A stretch of DNA of 64,000 bases from an uncultured Lactobacillus sp. (lineage in GTDB: Bacteria > Bacillota > Bacilli > Lactobacillales > Lactobacillaceae): assembly GCA_937874185.1 (NCBI GenBank), contig CALNAK010000019.1, positions 186,001-250,000 of the forward strand, in the 5' to 3' direction. Positions 8,919 through 17,062 of this stretch are shown here, piece by piece. The position numbers and the translations under genes were made by a program. The notes under the pieces were generated by a model. It did not search any database and had not been told where the DNA came from. It worked only from the letters and a program-made list of their open reading frames with translations. The stretch's first letter is position 1, and every line of letters starts with the position of its first letter.

Positions 8919-10388
8919 TTATTTGAGATCTACGGCGTTAATCCATTCATTAGTAGCTACACGGTACATTGTTTGACCGTTGATTGTGGCCGACATATCG
9001 GTACGCCAAGCAGTGTTTTTGCCTAAAGCGCGGTTAGTAATACGAGTTCCATCTGCGGTGAATAGGGCAGAGTCATTCTTTGTAGTAATAACGCCAATTT
9101 GGTTATTGATTTCAAGACCGTCTGCTAATCTGGCCCATTCGTCAGTTGCAACACGAACATAGTTCAAACCATCAAGATCCATTAACTTATCAGCTAACCA
9201 TGAAGTATTAGCACCAAGTGCACGATTGGTAATGATCTCACCATCTTCGGTGTAAAGATTTAGGTTGTTGTCAGGTGTTGCGTAGAAAACCATATGATTT
9301 TCCTTGATTGTTTTAGTGTGAGTGGGTTTAGCAACTGGTTTCTTTGCAGGTTGGTAATTATTGGTATTTGCTGGTTTGGAAATAGGTTTGTTGGTGTTAA
9401 CTATAGGATTTCCAATAGCGTCTTTACTATCCCAGACCGCTATCCTTGTATTCGTTGGAATTATTTCGTGTGTAGTACTATCAACAATTTCTGCAGTAGT
9501 CAATTTTTCATCTTTAAAAGTCAGAGCTATTTCTTCATTATCGTAAGCAGTTCGTGCATAGATAGTTTTGTTGTTAACTTTTGGTATATAGCAAGGATAA
9601 GTGTTGATGTTAATTTCAGTAATATCGTCAGCAATAGTTTTATTTGTATTAGAGTGAATGGTTTCTAATTGTTCAGCAGTAGTAGCTTTATCTTTTGCTC
9701 CCTTAACTGCTTCTCCTAATTTCTCAGCTAAACCAGCAGACTCAGAGCTTTCTATTCTATTCATAGCTGAAATGATTCTGTTAGTTTTATCGATAAACTC
9801 TATATTATCATCTGTTGTTGTATCTGTTCCATCTTTGATTGTAAAATCAGTGCTGGTGGAAGTGAACTCACCATTGTTTAAAGTCAGTGTACCTGTTAAA
9901 TCTTTTTCAATTTTAGATACATCAATGTTAGTAGTTATATTGTTAGGCTCAACAGGAATATTTTTCAAAGTCAATTTCTTAATGGTATTATCAGATGTTA
10001 ATTTTATTGATACAGTGTATTCCATGGGTTTAACTGTTTTAACGGCATTTTGGTCAGAAATAAGTTTGTTATTCCATACGGTAATATCACTTTCCTTAAT
10101 AGACTTTTTCCCGTCAATAGAAGCTAATAAATCAATAATATTTTTTTGTGTAGCAGTGACAGATGGGGTCGTACCATTATAATCATTAAGTGTCTTTTGA
10201 AAGTCAGTGATTTCCCCTCTACACGAAGTTATTTCGTTACTCGATGCGGCAGTGTCAGCAGCTACTACGTTTTCAGTTGCACCTCCAGCAACTTGAACTG
10301 CTGCCAATACAGTAGTGGCGTTTGTAATTGGTGCAGCGACAGTTAGTGCCGCTAATCCTAAAACGATTGGTCCATAATATTTTCTCAT
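8919..10388 (-). CDS. SLAP-domain surface protein, copy 2
   Basis: 489 residues. Signal peptide MRKYYGPIVLGLAALTVAAP is almost identical to that of the neighbour. The mature part begins with a coiled-coil-prone, charged region and continues with a beta-rich middle, a Pro/Lys/Thr linker near residue 345, and two SLAP repeats ending in GQTMYRVATNEWINAVDLK. The role is inferred as a wall-bound surface protein; no catalytic motif is seen. Good ribosome site (GGAGGGTAAAAT read on the coding strand). A MarR regulator lies immediately upstream on the same strand and may control it. Confidence 0.85.
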   Translation of the reverse strand: MRKYYGPIVLGLAALTVAAPITNATTVLAAVQVAGGATENVVAADTAASSNEITSCRGEITDFQKTLNDYNGTTPSVTATQKNIIDLLASIDGKKSIKESDITVWNNKLISDQNAVKTVKPMEYTVSIKLTSDNTIKKLTLKNIPVEPNNITTNIDVSKIEKDLTGTLTLNNGEFTSTSTDFTIKDGTDTTTDDNIEFIDKTNRIISAMNRIESSESAGLAEKLGEAVKGAKDKATTAEQLETIHSNTNKTIADDITEININTYPCYIPKVNNKTIYARTAYDNEEIALTFKDEKLTTAEIVDSTTHEIIPTNTRIAVWDSKDAIGNPIVNTNKPISKPANTNNYQPAKKPVAKPTHTKTIKENHMVFYATPDNNLNLYTEDGEIITNRALGANTSWLADKLMDLDGLNYVRVATDEWARLADGLEINNQIGVITTKNDSALFTADGTRITNRALGKNTAWRTDMSATINGQTMYRVATNEWINAVDLK

Positions 10389-10555
10389 ATTTTACCCTCC
10401 GTAAATTACAAACACAGTCTAGCAAATAAGAAAAATTGAAGAGTCGTTTTTATGCAAATAATCGGATTTATTTTTTTGAAATATTTTTTCATTTCAAAAT
10501 CCTAATATATCAAGGCTTACAGCATGAAGAGAAAATAAAAAAGCAGGTAATTTAC

Positions 10556-10999
10556 CTACTTTTCACTGGTTTTAATATTGGTAGCTAAAATCATATCTCT
10601 GAGAGTATCGAATTCTTTACTAGAAAATGATTCATTTAGGGAGGTGTCAACAACTGCAGAAGCTTGTTTAAAATATTTGATGCCGGAATCGGTAATCTTT
10701 AGGCAAACTTCTTTTTGATTATCATCGCTGTGATAACGAACAATTGGTTTGCACGATTTGTTCTCAAGTCGAACCGCCATACGTGATACCGCTGCTGAAC
10801 TTAGTTCGAGGGATTCTTTAATTTCTAACAAACTTGCCTTGGAGTCATATTGATCATAAAGATAATGGAGAAAACTGAATTCAACTGGTGATAAATCATA
10901 TTTGATTAAGGATTTTTCCAATTTTGTTTGGATGCTACTCTCAAAGTTTTTCATATTGAGCCATGTACAAAGATTAGAATTATTATTGATATTAATCAC
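10556..10999 (-). CDS. MarR-family transcriptional regulator
   Basis: Up to 147 residues with the winged-helix order: an N-terminal dimer helix, a helix-turn-helix around SLLEIKESLELSSAAVSRMAVRLE, and a wing with RYHSDDNQKEVCLKITDSG. The family usually represses nearby genes and responds to small ligands or oxidation. The start is unclear. AAGGAG directly abuts the GTG at 10999, which is too close; the correctly spaced codon (8 nt) is ATC, and the first in-frame ATG is at 10954 with no ribosome site. Upstream of the SLAP genes; a broken copy of its 3' end lies at 8757. Confidence 0.85.
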   Translation of the reverse strand: MININNNSNLCTWLNMKNFESSIQTKLEKSLIKYDLSPVEFSFLHYLYDQYDSKASLLEIKESLELSSAAVSRMAVRLENKSCKPIVRYHSDDNQKEVCLKITDSGIKYFKQASAVVDTSLNESFSSKEFDTLRDMILATNIKTSEK

Positions 11000-11133
11000 T
11001 CCTTAATAAAGCTTTTATTAATTACGTATTATGAGACAAATTAGTTTCTTGCGCAAGCAATTAAAATTCTTATAATAGCTGAATCAAACAGAGCGACATT
11101 AATTTTTACACGTTAATCAAGATGAAATAAAAA

Positions 11134-11291
11134 TCTGGAACAAAAATCAAAATTGGCTCAGTAGTTATGTTCTTCTTAGCTGACGAAGTCAGGTTAGAAG
11201 AAGACTGAGTTTTGAGATGATGCCGAACTTGCATTAGCTCAAAATCTATCATCCACTACGTTCCAACCAAATTTTGATTTTTGTGGAAGAC
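11134..11291 (-). repeat. Dispersed structured element, copy 2 (type A)
   Basis: Minus-strand copy, single, in the 350-bp gap between divergent marR and DUF3290. Ends pair as CAAAAATCAAAATTTGGTT with GAGCCAATTTTGATTTTTG, matching copy 1 in shape but with coupled base changes. It keeps the internal GACTTCGTC hairpin. Unlike most copies it does not follow a stop codon. The rest of 11000-11350 holds the two divergent promoter regions. Confidence 0.85.
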
Positions 11292-11350
11292 ACCACCAAA
11301 CTGCTATACTAATCACGTCGTAACATTGAAGAATAGTTGAGGGGATATAA

Positions 11351-11800
11351 ATGAATTTTTATTCGTATCAATATTTAGTGGAACATAACAATGAACCCAA
11401 TTTCCTATTTATAATAGGTATTTTAATTTTAGCGGTAGCAATTTTTGTCACGGGATTTTTGTATTTCAGAAATCGTTCTGACAATAAATATCGTGATTTA
11501 TTGATAATTTTTGCTTTAGGAATAATCCTATTTATCGGTATTAATTACAATAATTATGAACAGCAACTGGACGTGTCTAATAAGAATAATCAAACATTGA
11601 CCTTAATGAAGTCGGTAGCGCGGGATAAAGAAGTCTCCACGAAACACCTTTATTCCAATAGTTCTAGTTTGGCTGAAGGGATGTTGATCAAGGCGGGTCC
11701 ACAAATTTATCGGGTCAGTTTCGACAACAACCAAAGTAGTTACACGTTGACGAAGGCTAATCTTATCACGTCGCAAAAAATCCAATTGGTTAAAAAGTAG
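11351..11800 (+). CDS. DUF3290 membrane protein
   Basis: 149 residues with two N-terminal membrane segments (about residues 20-40 and 50-68) and a ~80-residue outer or cytoplasmic domain with a small beta-rich core (GMLIKAGPQIYRVSFDNN). Size and layout match DUF3290 proteins, which in lactobacilli sit next to DUF421 proteins, as here. No known function. ATG with GAGGGG 7 nt upstream; the next gene starts 8 nt after its stop. Confidence 0.8.
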   Translation: MNFYSYQYLVEHNNEPNFLFIIGILILAVAIFVTGFLYFRNRSDNKYRDLLIIFALGIILFIGINYNNYEQQLDVSNKNNQTLTLMKSVARDKEVSTKHLYSNSSSLAEGMLIKAGPQIYRVSFDNNQSSYTLTKANLITSQKIQLVKK

Positions 11801-11808
11801 AGGGAATA

Positions 11809-12438
11809 ATGGTCTTATCATATGGTGATTTAACGTTAAAATTTATCGTTGGTTTCTTAGTTATGGTCTTGCAGATCAATTTGTTTGGCCGTGGGAATAT
11901 TGCGCCAACGAGTGCTATCGATCAACTTCAAAACTACGTTCTTGGTGGTATCGTCGGTGGTATGATTTACAATTCAAGCATCACTCTTTTGCAATTTACA
12001 TTGGTCTTATTAATTTGGACGTTGGTAGTTTTCGTGGCCAAATTCCTAACTAACCACAATAATTATTTCCGTAAGGTTATTGAAGGTACGCCGCAATTGA
12101 TTGTTAAAAATGGGAAAATTGATGTAGATTTAGCTTTGAAAAATGGACTATCTGCCAATGATTTGTCGTTTAAACTTCGTCAATCTGGTGTAATGGATAT
12201 CAGAAATGTTAAGCGGGCGGTCTTTGAAAGAAATGGTCAATTGACGATTATCTTGAAAAATGAAGATAGTTTGAAATATCCACTAATTCTTGATGGGAAA
12301 ATCGATACTGAGGAATTGAATACCGTTGGTAAAGATGAGGAATGGGTCGAAAAACAATTAAAGCAGCGTAATTTAGATGTAGCGGAAGTTTATTTGGCCA
12401 ATTATATTGATGGTCAATTAATTATTTATGAATATTAA
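11809..12438 (+). CDS. DUF421 (YetF-like) membrane protein
   Basis: 209 residues. Three N-terminal membrane segments followed by a soluble domain with the YetF-family pattern (TPQLIVKNGKIDVDLALKNG, then LKYPLILDGKID). YetF-type proteins form membrane-bound oligomers with two small cytosolic subdomains; in spore formers relatives act in germination, in lactobacilli the role is unknown. The ribosome site AGAGGG lies in the 8-nt gap after the DUF3290 stop, so the pair is one operon. Confidence 0.83.
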   Translation: MVLSYGDLTLKFIVGFLVMVLQINLFGRGNIAPTSAIDQLQNYVLGGIVGGMIYNSSITLLQFTLVLLIWTLVVFVAKFLTNHNNYFRKVIEGTPQLIVKNGKIDVDLALKNGLSANDLSFKLRQSGVMDIRNVKRAVFERNGQLTIILKNEDSLKYPLILDGKIDTEELNTVGKDEEWVEKQLKQRNLDVAEVYLANYIDGQLIIYEY

Positions 12439-12521
12439 TATGTTAGGGTACCCAAAGATTGATTTTAAAGTATCGCCAACTGTATTAGAATAGATGTGTA
12501 GTAAATTTTGGTGGTGATAAT

Positions 12522-12692
12522 ATGGCAGGTGGATCTAAGGTGTTCTCTGTATTCATGCTAATTTTTTATGCAATTTTATTGTATTTCATTTTTGCTAATA
12601 CAAATATGATAGCTATGTATATGATGGGTATCGGAATGTTTATAGAGGCTTTAGTAAATTGTATTTGCACGTTTCAATCAAAAACTAAATAG
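12522..12692 (+). CDS. Small two-helix membrane protein
   Basis: 56 residues, starting MAGGSKVFSVFMLIFYAILL, with two hydrophobic segments separated by a short ANTNM turn and a polar tail (FQSKTK). GGTGGTG precedes the ATG. It ends 14 nt before the multicopper oxidase start, suggesting a shared transcript. Not recognised as a named family. Confidence 0.6.
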   Translation: MAGGSKVFSVFMLIFYAILLYFIFANTNMIAMYMMGIGMFIEALVNCICTFQSKTK

Positions 12693-12706
12693 GGTGGCGA
12701 TTATAA

Positions 12707-14167
12707 ATGTCAGATTCACAAGTTTACAATGATTATTTCTTTGATGAACCAGTATTTGATTTACACGATGGTGGCTACGTTCCACTAGAAAAAGCAGATG
12801 TACCAGAGAAGCCTTTGAATATTCCAGCTGCTTTGAAACCAGATAAAGTTGATGGCAACAATGTTTACTACACAATTACAGCTCAAGAGGGTGAAACTCA
12901 GATCCTTCCTGGTGCCAAGACTAAGACATGGGGTTACAACGCCTCATTATTGGGCCAAACAATTGTTTTGAAGCAAGGCGTTCACTACTTTATCCACCTT
13001 GTTAACAAATTACCAGAAGTTACTACTTTCCACTGGCATGGTCTAAATGTTACTGGACCAATTGTTGATGGTGGACCACACGCACCGGTTTATCCTGGTG
13101 GCAGTCGTGATATTGATTTTACTTTGGATCAACCAGCACAAACTGATTGGATTCATCCACATCCATGTCCAAATACTGCTCGCCAAGTTTGGAACGGTTT
13201 AGCTGCTGCAGTCGTCGTTACTGATGACGAGGAAGCTAAATTACCATTCCCAAGAAATTATGGTGTCGATGATATTCCCGTTATTTTACAAGATAGAAAT
13301 TATCATGATAATCAACTTGATTACAAAGCTGATTACGATATGGACGGAACTGAGGGTAAGTATGCATTAGTTAATGGCACAATTAATGGTGTCTTCAACG
13401 TTACTACTCAAAAGGTTCGTCTCAGAATTCTTGATGGATCAGACCGTCGTGAGTGGAGATTACACTTTGATGATAATCATGAATTCACCCAAATTGCTTC
13501 AGATGGTGGTACTTTGCCAGCACCTGTTAAATTCACTAAATTGATGTTAACTTGTGCCGAACGTGCTGAAGTTATTGTTGACTTTGGCGACAAGAAGCCC
13601 GGCGATGTGGTTACTTTGATGACTGACAATATTCCAATTATGAAATTCAAGATTGGTGAATACGCCGCTGACGATTCTAAGTTACCAGATGTTTTGACAA
13701 CTATCGATGCTCCAGAAGTTACACCTGGTTTACCTGTTACGAGAACTGTTATGTCCGGAATGGATGACAAGGTAAGACTTGATGGTAAGTTGTTCGATAT
13801 GCAAAGAATTGACCGTAAACAAAAGATTGGCGACACTGTCCTTTGGGATGTCGTCAATACAAATGATATGGATGCTGGTATGATTCATCCATTCCACATG
13901 CACGGTTGCCAATTCCTAGTTTTGAGTCGTAATGGTAAAGCTCCATATCCTAATGAACATGGTTGGAAGGATACCGTTGGTGTCAATGCCGGTGAGACCG
14001 TCAGAATTGCGGTACAGTTCACTAAATTTGGCGTCTACATGTATCACTGCCATATCCTAGAACACGAAGATACAGGAATGATGGCTCAAATTGAAGCCTA
14101 CGATCCAGATCATGAACACAAGTATCACTTGATCAGTATGGACGAAATGAACCATCCAACAAAATAA
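12707..14167 (+). CDS. Multicopper oxidase (laccase-like)
   Basis: 486 residues, three cupredoxin domains. Copper motifs in order: HWHG near residue 106, HPH (in WIHPHPCPNTARQVW) near 148, HPFHMHG near 396, and HCHILEHEDTGMM near 450, giving all T1, T2 and T3 ligands including the T1 Cys and axial Met. The family oxidises phenolics, amines or Cu(I) with reduction of oxygen to water. No signal peptide is visible, so it is probably cytosolic as in related lactobacillus enzymes. ATG behind GGGTGGCG. A single strong terminator follows. Confidence 0.92.
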   Translation: MSDSQVYNDYFFDEPVFDLHDGGYVPLEKADVPEKPLNIPAALKPDKVDGNNVYYTITAQEGETQILPGAKTKTWGYNASLLGQTIVLKQGVHYFIHLVNKLPEVTTFHWHGLNVTGPIVDGGPHAPVYPGGSRDIDFTLDQPAQTDWIHPHPCPNTARQVWNGLAAAVVVTDDEEAKLPFPRNYGVDDIPVILQDRNYHDNQLDYKADYDMDGTEGKYALVNGTINGVFNVTTQKVRLRILDGSDRREWRLHFDDNHEFTQIASDGGTLPAPVKFTKLMLTCAERAEVIVDFGDKKPGDVVTLMTDNIPIMKFKIGEYAADDSKLPDVLTTIDAPEVTPGLPVTRTVMSGMDDKVRLDGKLFDMQRIDRKQKIGDTVLWDVVNTNDMDAGMIHPFHMHGCQFLVLSRNGKAPYPNEHGWKDTVGVNAGETVRIAVQFTKFGVYMYHCHILEHEDTGMMAQIEAYDPDHEHKYHLISMDEMNHPTK

Positions 14168-14240
14168 AATATAATAATTGACATCGTTTTCAGCCTTATC
14201 TAAAATATTATGTAGTAACTACGGCTATCAATTGATTGTT

Positions 14241-14287
14241 TAGGCAATACCAATTACTTTAATTAAATTGGTATTGCCTATTTTTTT
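14241..14287 (+). terminator. Terminator after multicopper oxidase
   Basis: TAGGCAATACCAATT pairs with AATTGGTATTGCCTA around a short AT loop, followed by seven T. Confidence 0.9.
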
Positions 14288-14392
14288 GTAATTGTCCGCT
14301 TCCGATTAAACAGTGGAAGTAGATTGGTAACAAAGGTCGTCATATATGAAATAATCATGTTTTAAACAAATTATGTAGAAGGTATTTAAGTT

Positions 14393-15046
14393 TTGGAAAA
14401 AGGTAAATTCAAGAAACGTTTGGGGTATCTGATTTTTGCGATTATACTAGATGCGTTTGCTAATGCGTTAATGATCAATAGTAATATGGGTAGTGCCGTT
14501 TGGACAGCGTCGGCCGTTAATATTTCAACAATGCTACATTCGACTTATGGAACGACATTATTCGTTTATGCGGTAATCGTAACGGTCGTAAATCAATTTT
14601 TATTGGGTAAGTTTGATGGACATATATTTATTTCCAACTTGTTATTCTCATTGCCATTCAGTTATTTGGTGGGATTCTTCTCTGATATTATGAATCCTTT
14701 AGCATTGAATCAATTACCAATTGTTCTGCGAATTATCGTTGATGTTTTGGGACTAATTGGTGTTTCAGTTGGTACGTCTATTTATCAGAGATGTAACTTG
14801 ATACAACATCCCAATGATGAAATGGCATATCTTCTCCGATTTAAATATCTTCATGGATCTGCTGGTTGGGGACAATTAGTTAGCTACACGCCACCAGTCA
14901 TAATTATGATAATTTGTTTCAGCATGACAGGACATATTCTATCCGTGGGAATTGGTACTATTTTGGCAATGTTCTGCCAAGGAATTATTATTGGTATGGC
15001 GGACAAGGTTGTCGTACCATCATTAAAACACCATTACTCATTTTAA
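14393..15046 (+). CDS. YczE/YyaS/YitT-family membrane protein
   Basis: 217 residues with five or six membrane helices; the stretch SNMGSAVWTASAVNIS and a later GTSIYQRCNLIQHPNDE fit the YczE-like family. In bacilli a relative affects surfactin production; here the function is unknown. TTG start at 14393 with AGAAGG about 11 nt upstream. It stands alone, downstream of the oxidase terminator, and is followed by a possible structured RNA and a dispersed element. Confidence 0.78.
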   Translation: MEKGKFKKRLGYLIFAIILDAFANALMINSNMGSAVWTASAVNISTMLHSTYGTTLFVYAVIVTVVNQFLLGKFDGHIFISNLLFSLPFSYLVGFFSDIMNPLALNQLPIVLRIIVDVLGLIGVSVGTSIYQRCNLIQHPNDEMAYLLRFKYLHGSAGWGQLVSYTPPVIIMIICFSMTGHILSVGIGTILAMFCQGIIIGMADKVVVPSLKHHYSF

Positions 15047-15114
15047 GTTTTAGTAACAAAGCAGTTAAGAAACAGTAAACATCAATAAATTTATATTTAA
15101 AAGAGTTAAAATTA

Positions 15115-15233
15115 TGTGTTTATGGTCTTGCGGTAAGGTGCCACATGGTTTACTATTGCTTATAGGGACTACCAGATTCAAAAACAACTGATTCCTTCCC
15201 GACGGTGAGATTAATTTCTCACTATTTTTTTTT
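15115..15233 (+). ncRNA. Possible structured transcript ending in a terminator
   Basis: Two nested hairpins can be drawn: TATGG/CCACA enclosing CTT-gcggt-AAG (15121-15145), then TGGT/ACCA enclosing CTAT-tgctt-ATAG (15146-15174). A terminator (GTGAGA/TCTCAC then nine T, 15205-15233) follows. No coding frame is convincing. It may be an independent small RNA or the 3'UTR of the YczE gene; a clear promoter was not found. Some bases recall the FMN riboswitch but its order does not fit and no gene follows. Confidence 0.35.
15205..15233 (+). terminator. Terminator after YczE gene / RNA candidate
   Basis: GTGAGA-ttaatt-TCTCAC followed by TATTTTTTTTT. Confidence 0.75.
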
Positions 15234-15245
15234 GCTTTGGAATGT

Positions 15246-15408
15246 GCCGCCCTCCGCAAAAATGAAAAATTGTCTGGAACGTAGTGGGCACGACTTGAAG
15301 CCTCTTCCACAGTCCGGAACAGTCTTCAAGCTCGGCCTTATTCTAACCTGACTTCGTCAGCTAAGAATAAATTCACTACTTAGACATTTTTCATTTTTGC
15401 TTCGGGCT
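15246..15408 (+). repeat. Dispersed structured element, copy 3 (type A)
   Basis: Plus-strand copy beginning GCCGCCCTCCGC. End pairing is CAAAAATGAAAAATTGTCT with AGACATTTTTCATTTTTG, again coupled changes relative to copies 1 and 2. Faces copy 4 at 15610 across a 200-bp spacer holding a terminator. Confidence 0.85.
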
Positions 15409-15472
15409 AGATAGAGTGGAAATATTATATAGTCTCAATTTATGATTAATTTTAAATACTAAATAAATGAAA

Positions 15473-15522
15473 ATACCCGTATTAACTGACATATCTAATC
15501 AGTTAATACGGGTATATTTTTT
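15473..15522. terminator. Long perfect hairpin terminator between convergent units
   Basis: ATACCCGTATTAACTGA pairs perfectly with TCAGTTAATACGGGTAT around a 9-nt loop, with a T tract on the plus strand. It sits midway between elements 3 and 4. Confidence 0.85.
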
Positions 15523-15609
15523 GTTTTAGATTATGGTTCCTTATCCAAGCTTTCATTAGTCAGAGAAGAGTAATGAAGACTATGGAATTAATATATTAAA
15601 ACAAACACC

Positions 15610-15770
15610 AGTCTGGAACAAAAATCAAAATTGGCTCAGTGGTGAAATTGTTCTTAGTGGACGAAGTACACTTAGAACAAGGCCGAGATTGAAGACTATT
15701 GGCGTAGCCAATCGCCTCCAAGTCGTGCCCACCACGTTCCAGCCAAATTTTGATTTTTGTGGAAGACGGC
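15610..15770 (-). repeat. Dispersed structured element, copy 4 (type A)
   Basis: Minus-strand copy starting 23 nt after the stop of the diguanylate cyclase gene (stop at 15794), in sense with it. Ends pair as CAAAAATCAAAATTTGGCT with GAGCCAATTTTGATTTTTG. Confidence 0.88.
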
Positions 15771-15793
15771 AACAAGACAGTAACCAAAATAAT

Positions 15794-17002
15794 CTAGTTA
15801 ACCAACTCATCAAAATCATAAGTAATTCCTTCAGCAGTCATCTTATTACGACCAGCTCGCTTAGATTGATAAAGATACTGATCAACTCGATTAAACAAAT
15901 CAGTAAAGTCAGTGTCACTCTTTTCTAATTTAGAAATTCCAAACGAAATATTGACGTTCAATTGAGATCCATTTAAGAAAAGTGGTGAGTGGCGTAAATT
16001 GTCTCGAAGGTCAGAAATAATTGGAATACAGTCTTCAGGAGTTTTACCACGAAAGACAATAATGAATTCTTCTCCACCAAATCTGAAAAGTTGCCCTTGA
16101 GTATCCTTTAAGAATAATTCTCGCTCTATTGTATGGGCAACATGACGAAGCACGTTGTCACCAGTGGAATGACCGAAATCATCGTTAAAGAGCTTGAAAT
16201 GGTCAATATCAAACATGGCAATGGTTAGAGGAATATCATCTTCTTGAGAATATGTTGTATAAAGTTGTTTTGATATCTTATCAAAATTGGCACGGTTTCT
16301 AACGCCGGTCAATTCGTCATAGTTAACTTTAGCTTTTAATTCATCATAACTGAGCATTGTATCCTGTAATTTCTTTTCACAGAAACGAATAATTGACATG
16401 AAGATCAGGAAAACCACCAGCATAGTGAAAATTTCGACTACTGGGAAGCTGTGATCGACCCATAGTAAAATCCACCATGCTAGTCCAAACAGCGTCTGCA
16501 TGCCCAAATATTTCCACTCAGAGTTCTGTAGTTTTTCGGTTTCATAATAAATATAGAAATCGATTATAACTAAGAAAATATATGAAGCAGCGAACCAAGC
16601 TATGTACTTGCTATCTAAACGTCTAATATTCATTGAACTGTAATAGATAAACGGCATTAGGATATTTATCAGCAACGTTACACGATTTCGAATCAGATAC
16701 ATACAGAACAGTAGGATAGTCAATTGGGCATTAGCATATAACCAGCCTTGATTGACCGGACCGTGGTTTAAAAGGATTCGGAAGATGTTTAAGAGCATCA
16801 ACATACTGATTCCTAATGTTAAACCTTCTAAAATATGGACGAGAAATCGTTGATAAAAAGGTGAATTCTTCGTGATTCTTCGTTCAAGTGAATAAGCAAC
16901 GATGGTAATGATCGTAATCAAACCAATAGTTACTAGAGTAATAATCGCTGAATTGATATTCAGATAATTATTCATAAAACTTTCTAATATTTTGTTCGGC
17001 AT
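15794..17002 (-). CDS. Membrane diguanylate cyclase (GGDEF), distal gene of EPS operon
   Basis: 402 residues: six N-terminal membrane helices (to about residue 205), a short coiled linker, then a GGDEF domain starting at YDELTGVRNRANFDKIS. The signature is RFGGEEF, an active form, and FDIDHFKLFND holds the metal Asp. The inhibitory RxxD I-site, expected five residues before GGEEF, is absent. It should make c-di-GMP from two GTP; the membrane part may sense an unknown cue. It lies 60 nt after the membrane gene of the operon whose synthase carries a PilZ receptor, so product and receptor are co-expressed. A paralogue is at 27259. ATG with GGGG 6 nt upstream. Confidence 0.92.
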   Translation of the reverse strand: MPNKILESFMNNYLNINSAIITLVTIGLITIITIVAYSLERRITKNSPFYQRFLVHILEGLTLGISMLMLLNIFRILLNHGPVNQGWLYANAQLTILLFCMYLIRNRVTLLINILMPFIYYSSMNIRRLDSKYIAWFAASYIFLVIIDFYIYYETEKLQNSEWKYLGMQTLFGLAWWILLWVDHSFPVVEIFTMLVVFLIFMSIIRFCEKKLQDTMLSYDELKAKVNYDELTGVRNRANFDKISKQLYTTYSQEDDIPLTIAMFDIDHFKLFNDDFGHSTGDNVLRHVAHTIERELFLKDTQGQLFRFGGEEFIIVFRGKTPEDCIPIISDLRDNLRHSPLFLNGSQLNVNISFGISKLEKSDTDFTDLFNRVDQYLYQSKRAGRNKMTAEGITYDFDELVN

Positions 17003-17062
17003 TTTTTCCCCAATGGATATGTTTTAGTTAATAATTACGACAAAAAATCCCAAGGGTTTATG

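Noticed and set aside
15115..15233. FMN riboswitch
   Set aside because: Isolated resemblance of a few bases (TCTTGCGGTAAGGTG, TTCCCGACGGTGA), but the order and spacing of conserved blocks are wrong and no riboflavin gene follows.
15625..15928. Several short frames inside dispersed element copies (also at 5706, 15065, 54753, 58937)
   Set aside because: Frames differ between copies and are interrupted by indels; variation follows base pairing, not codons.
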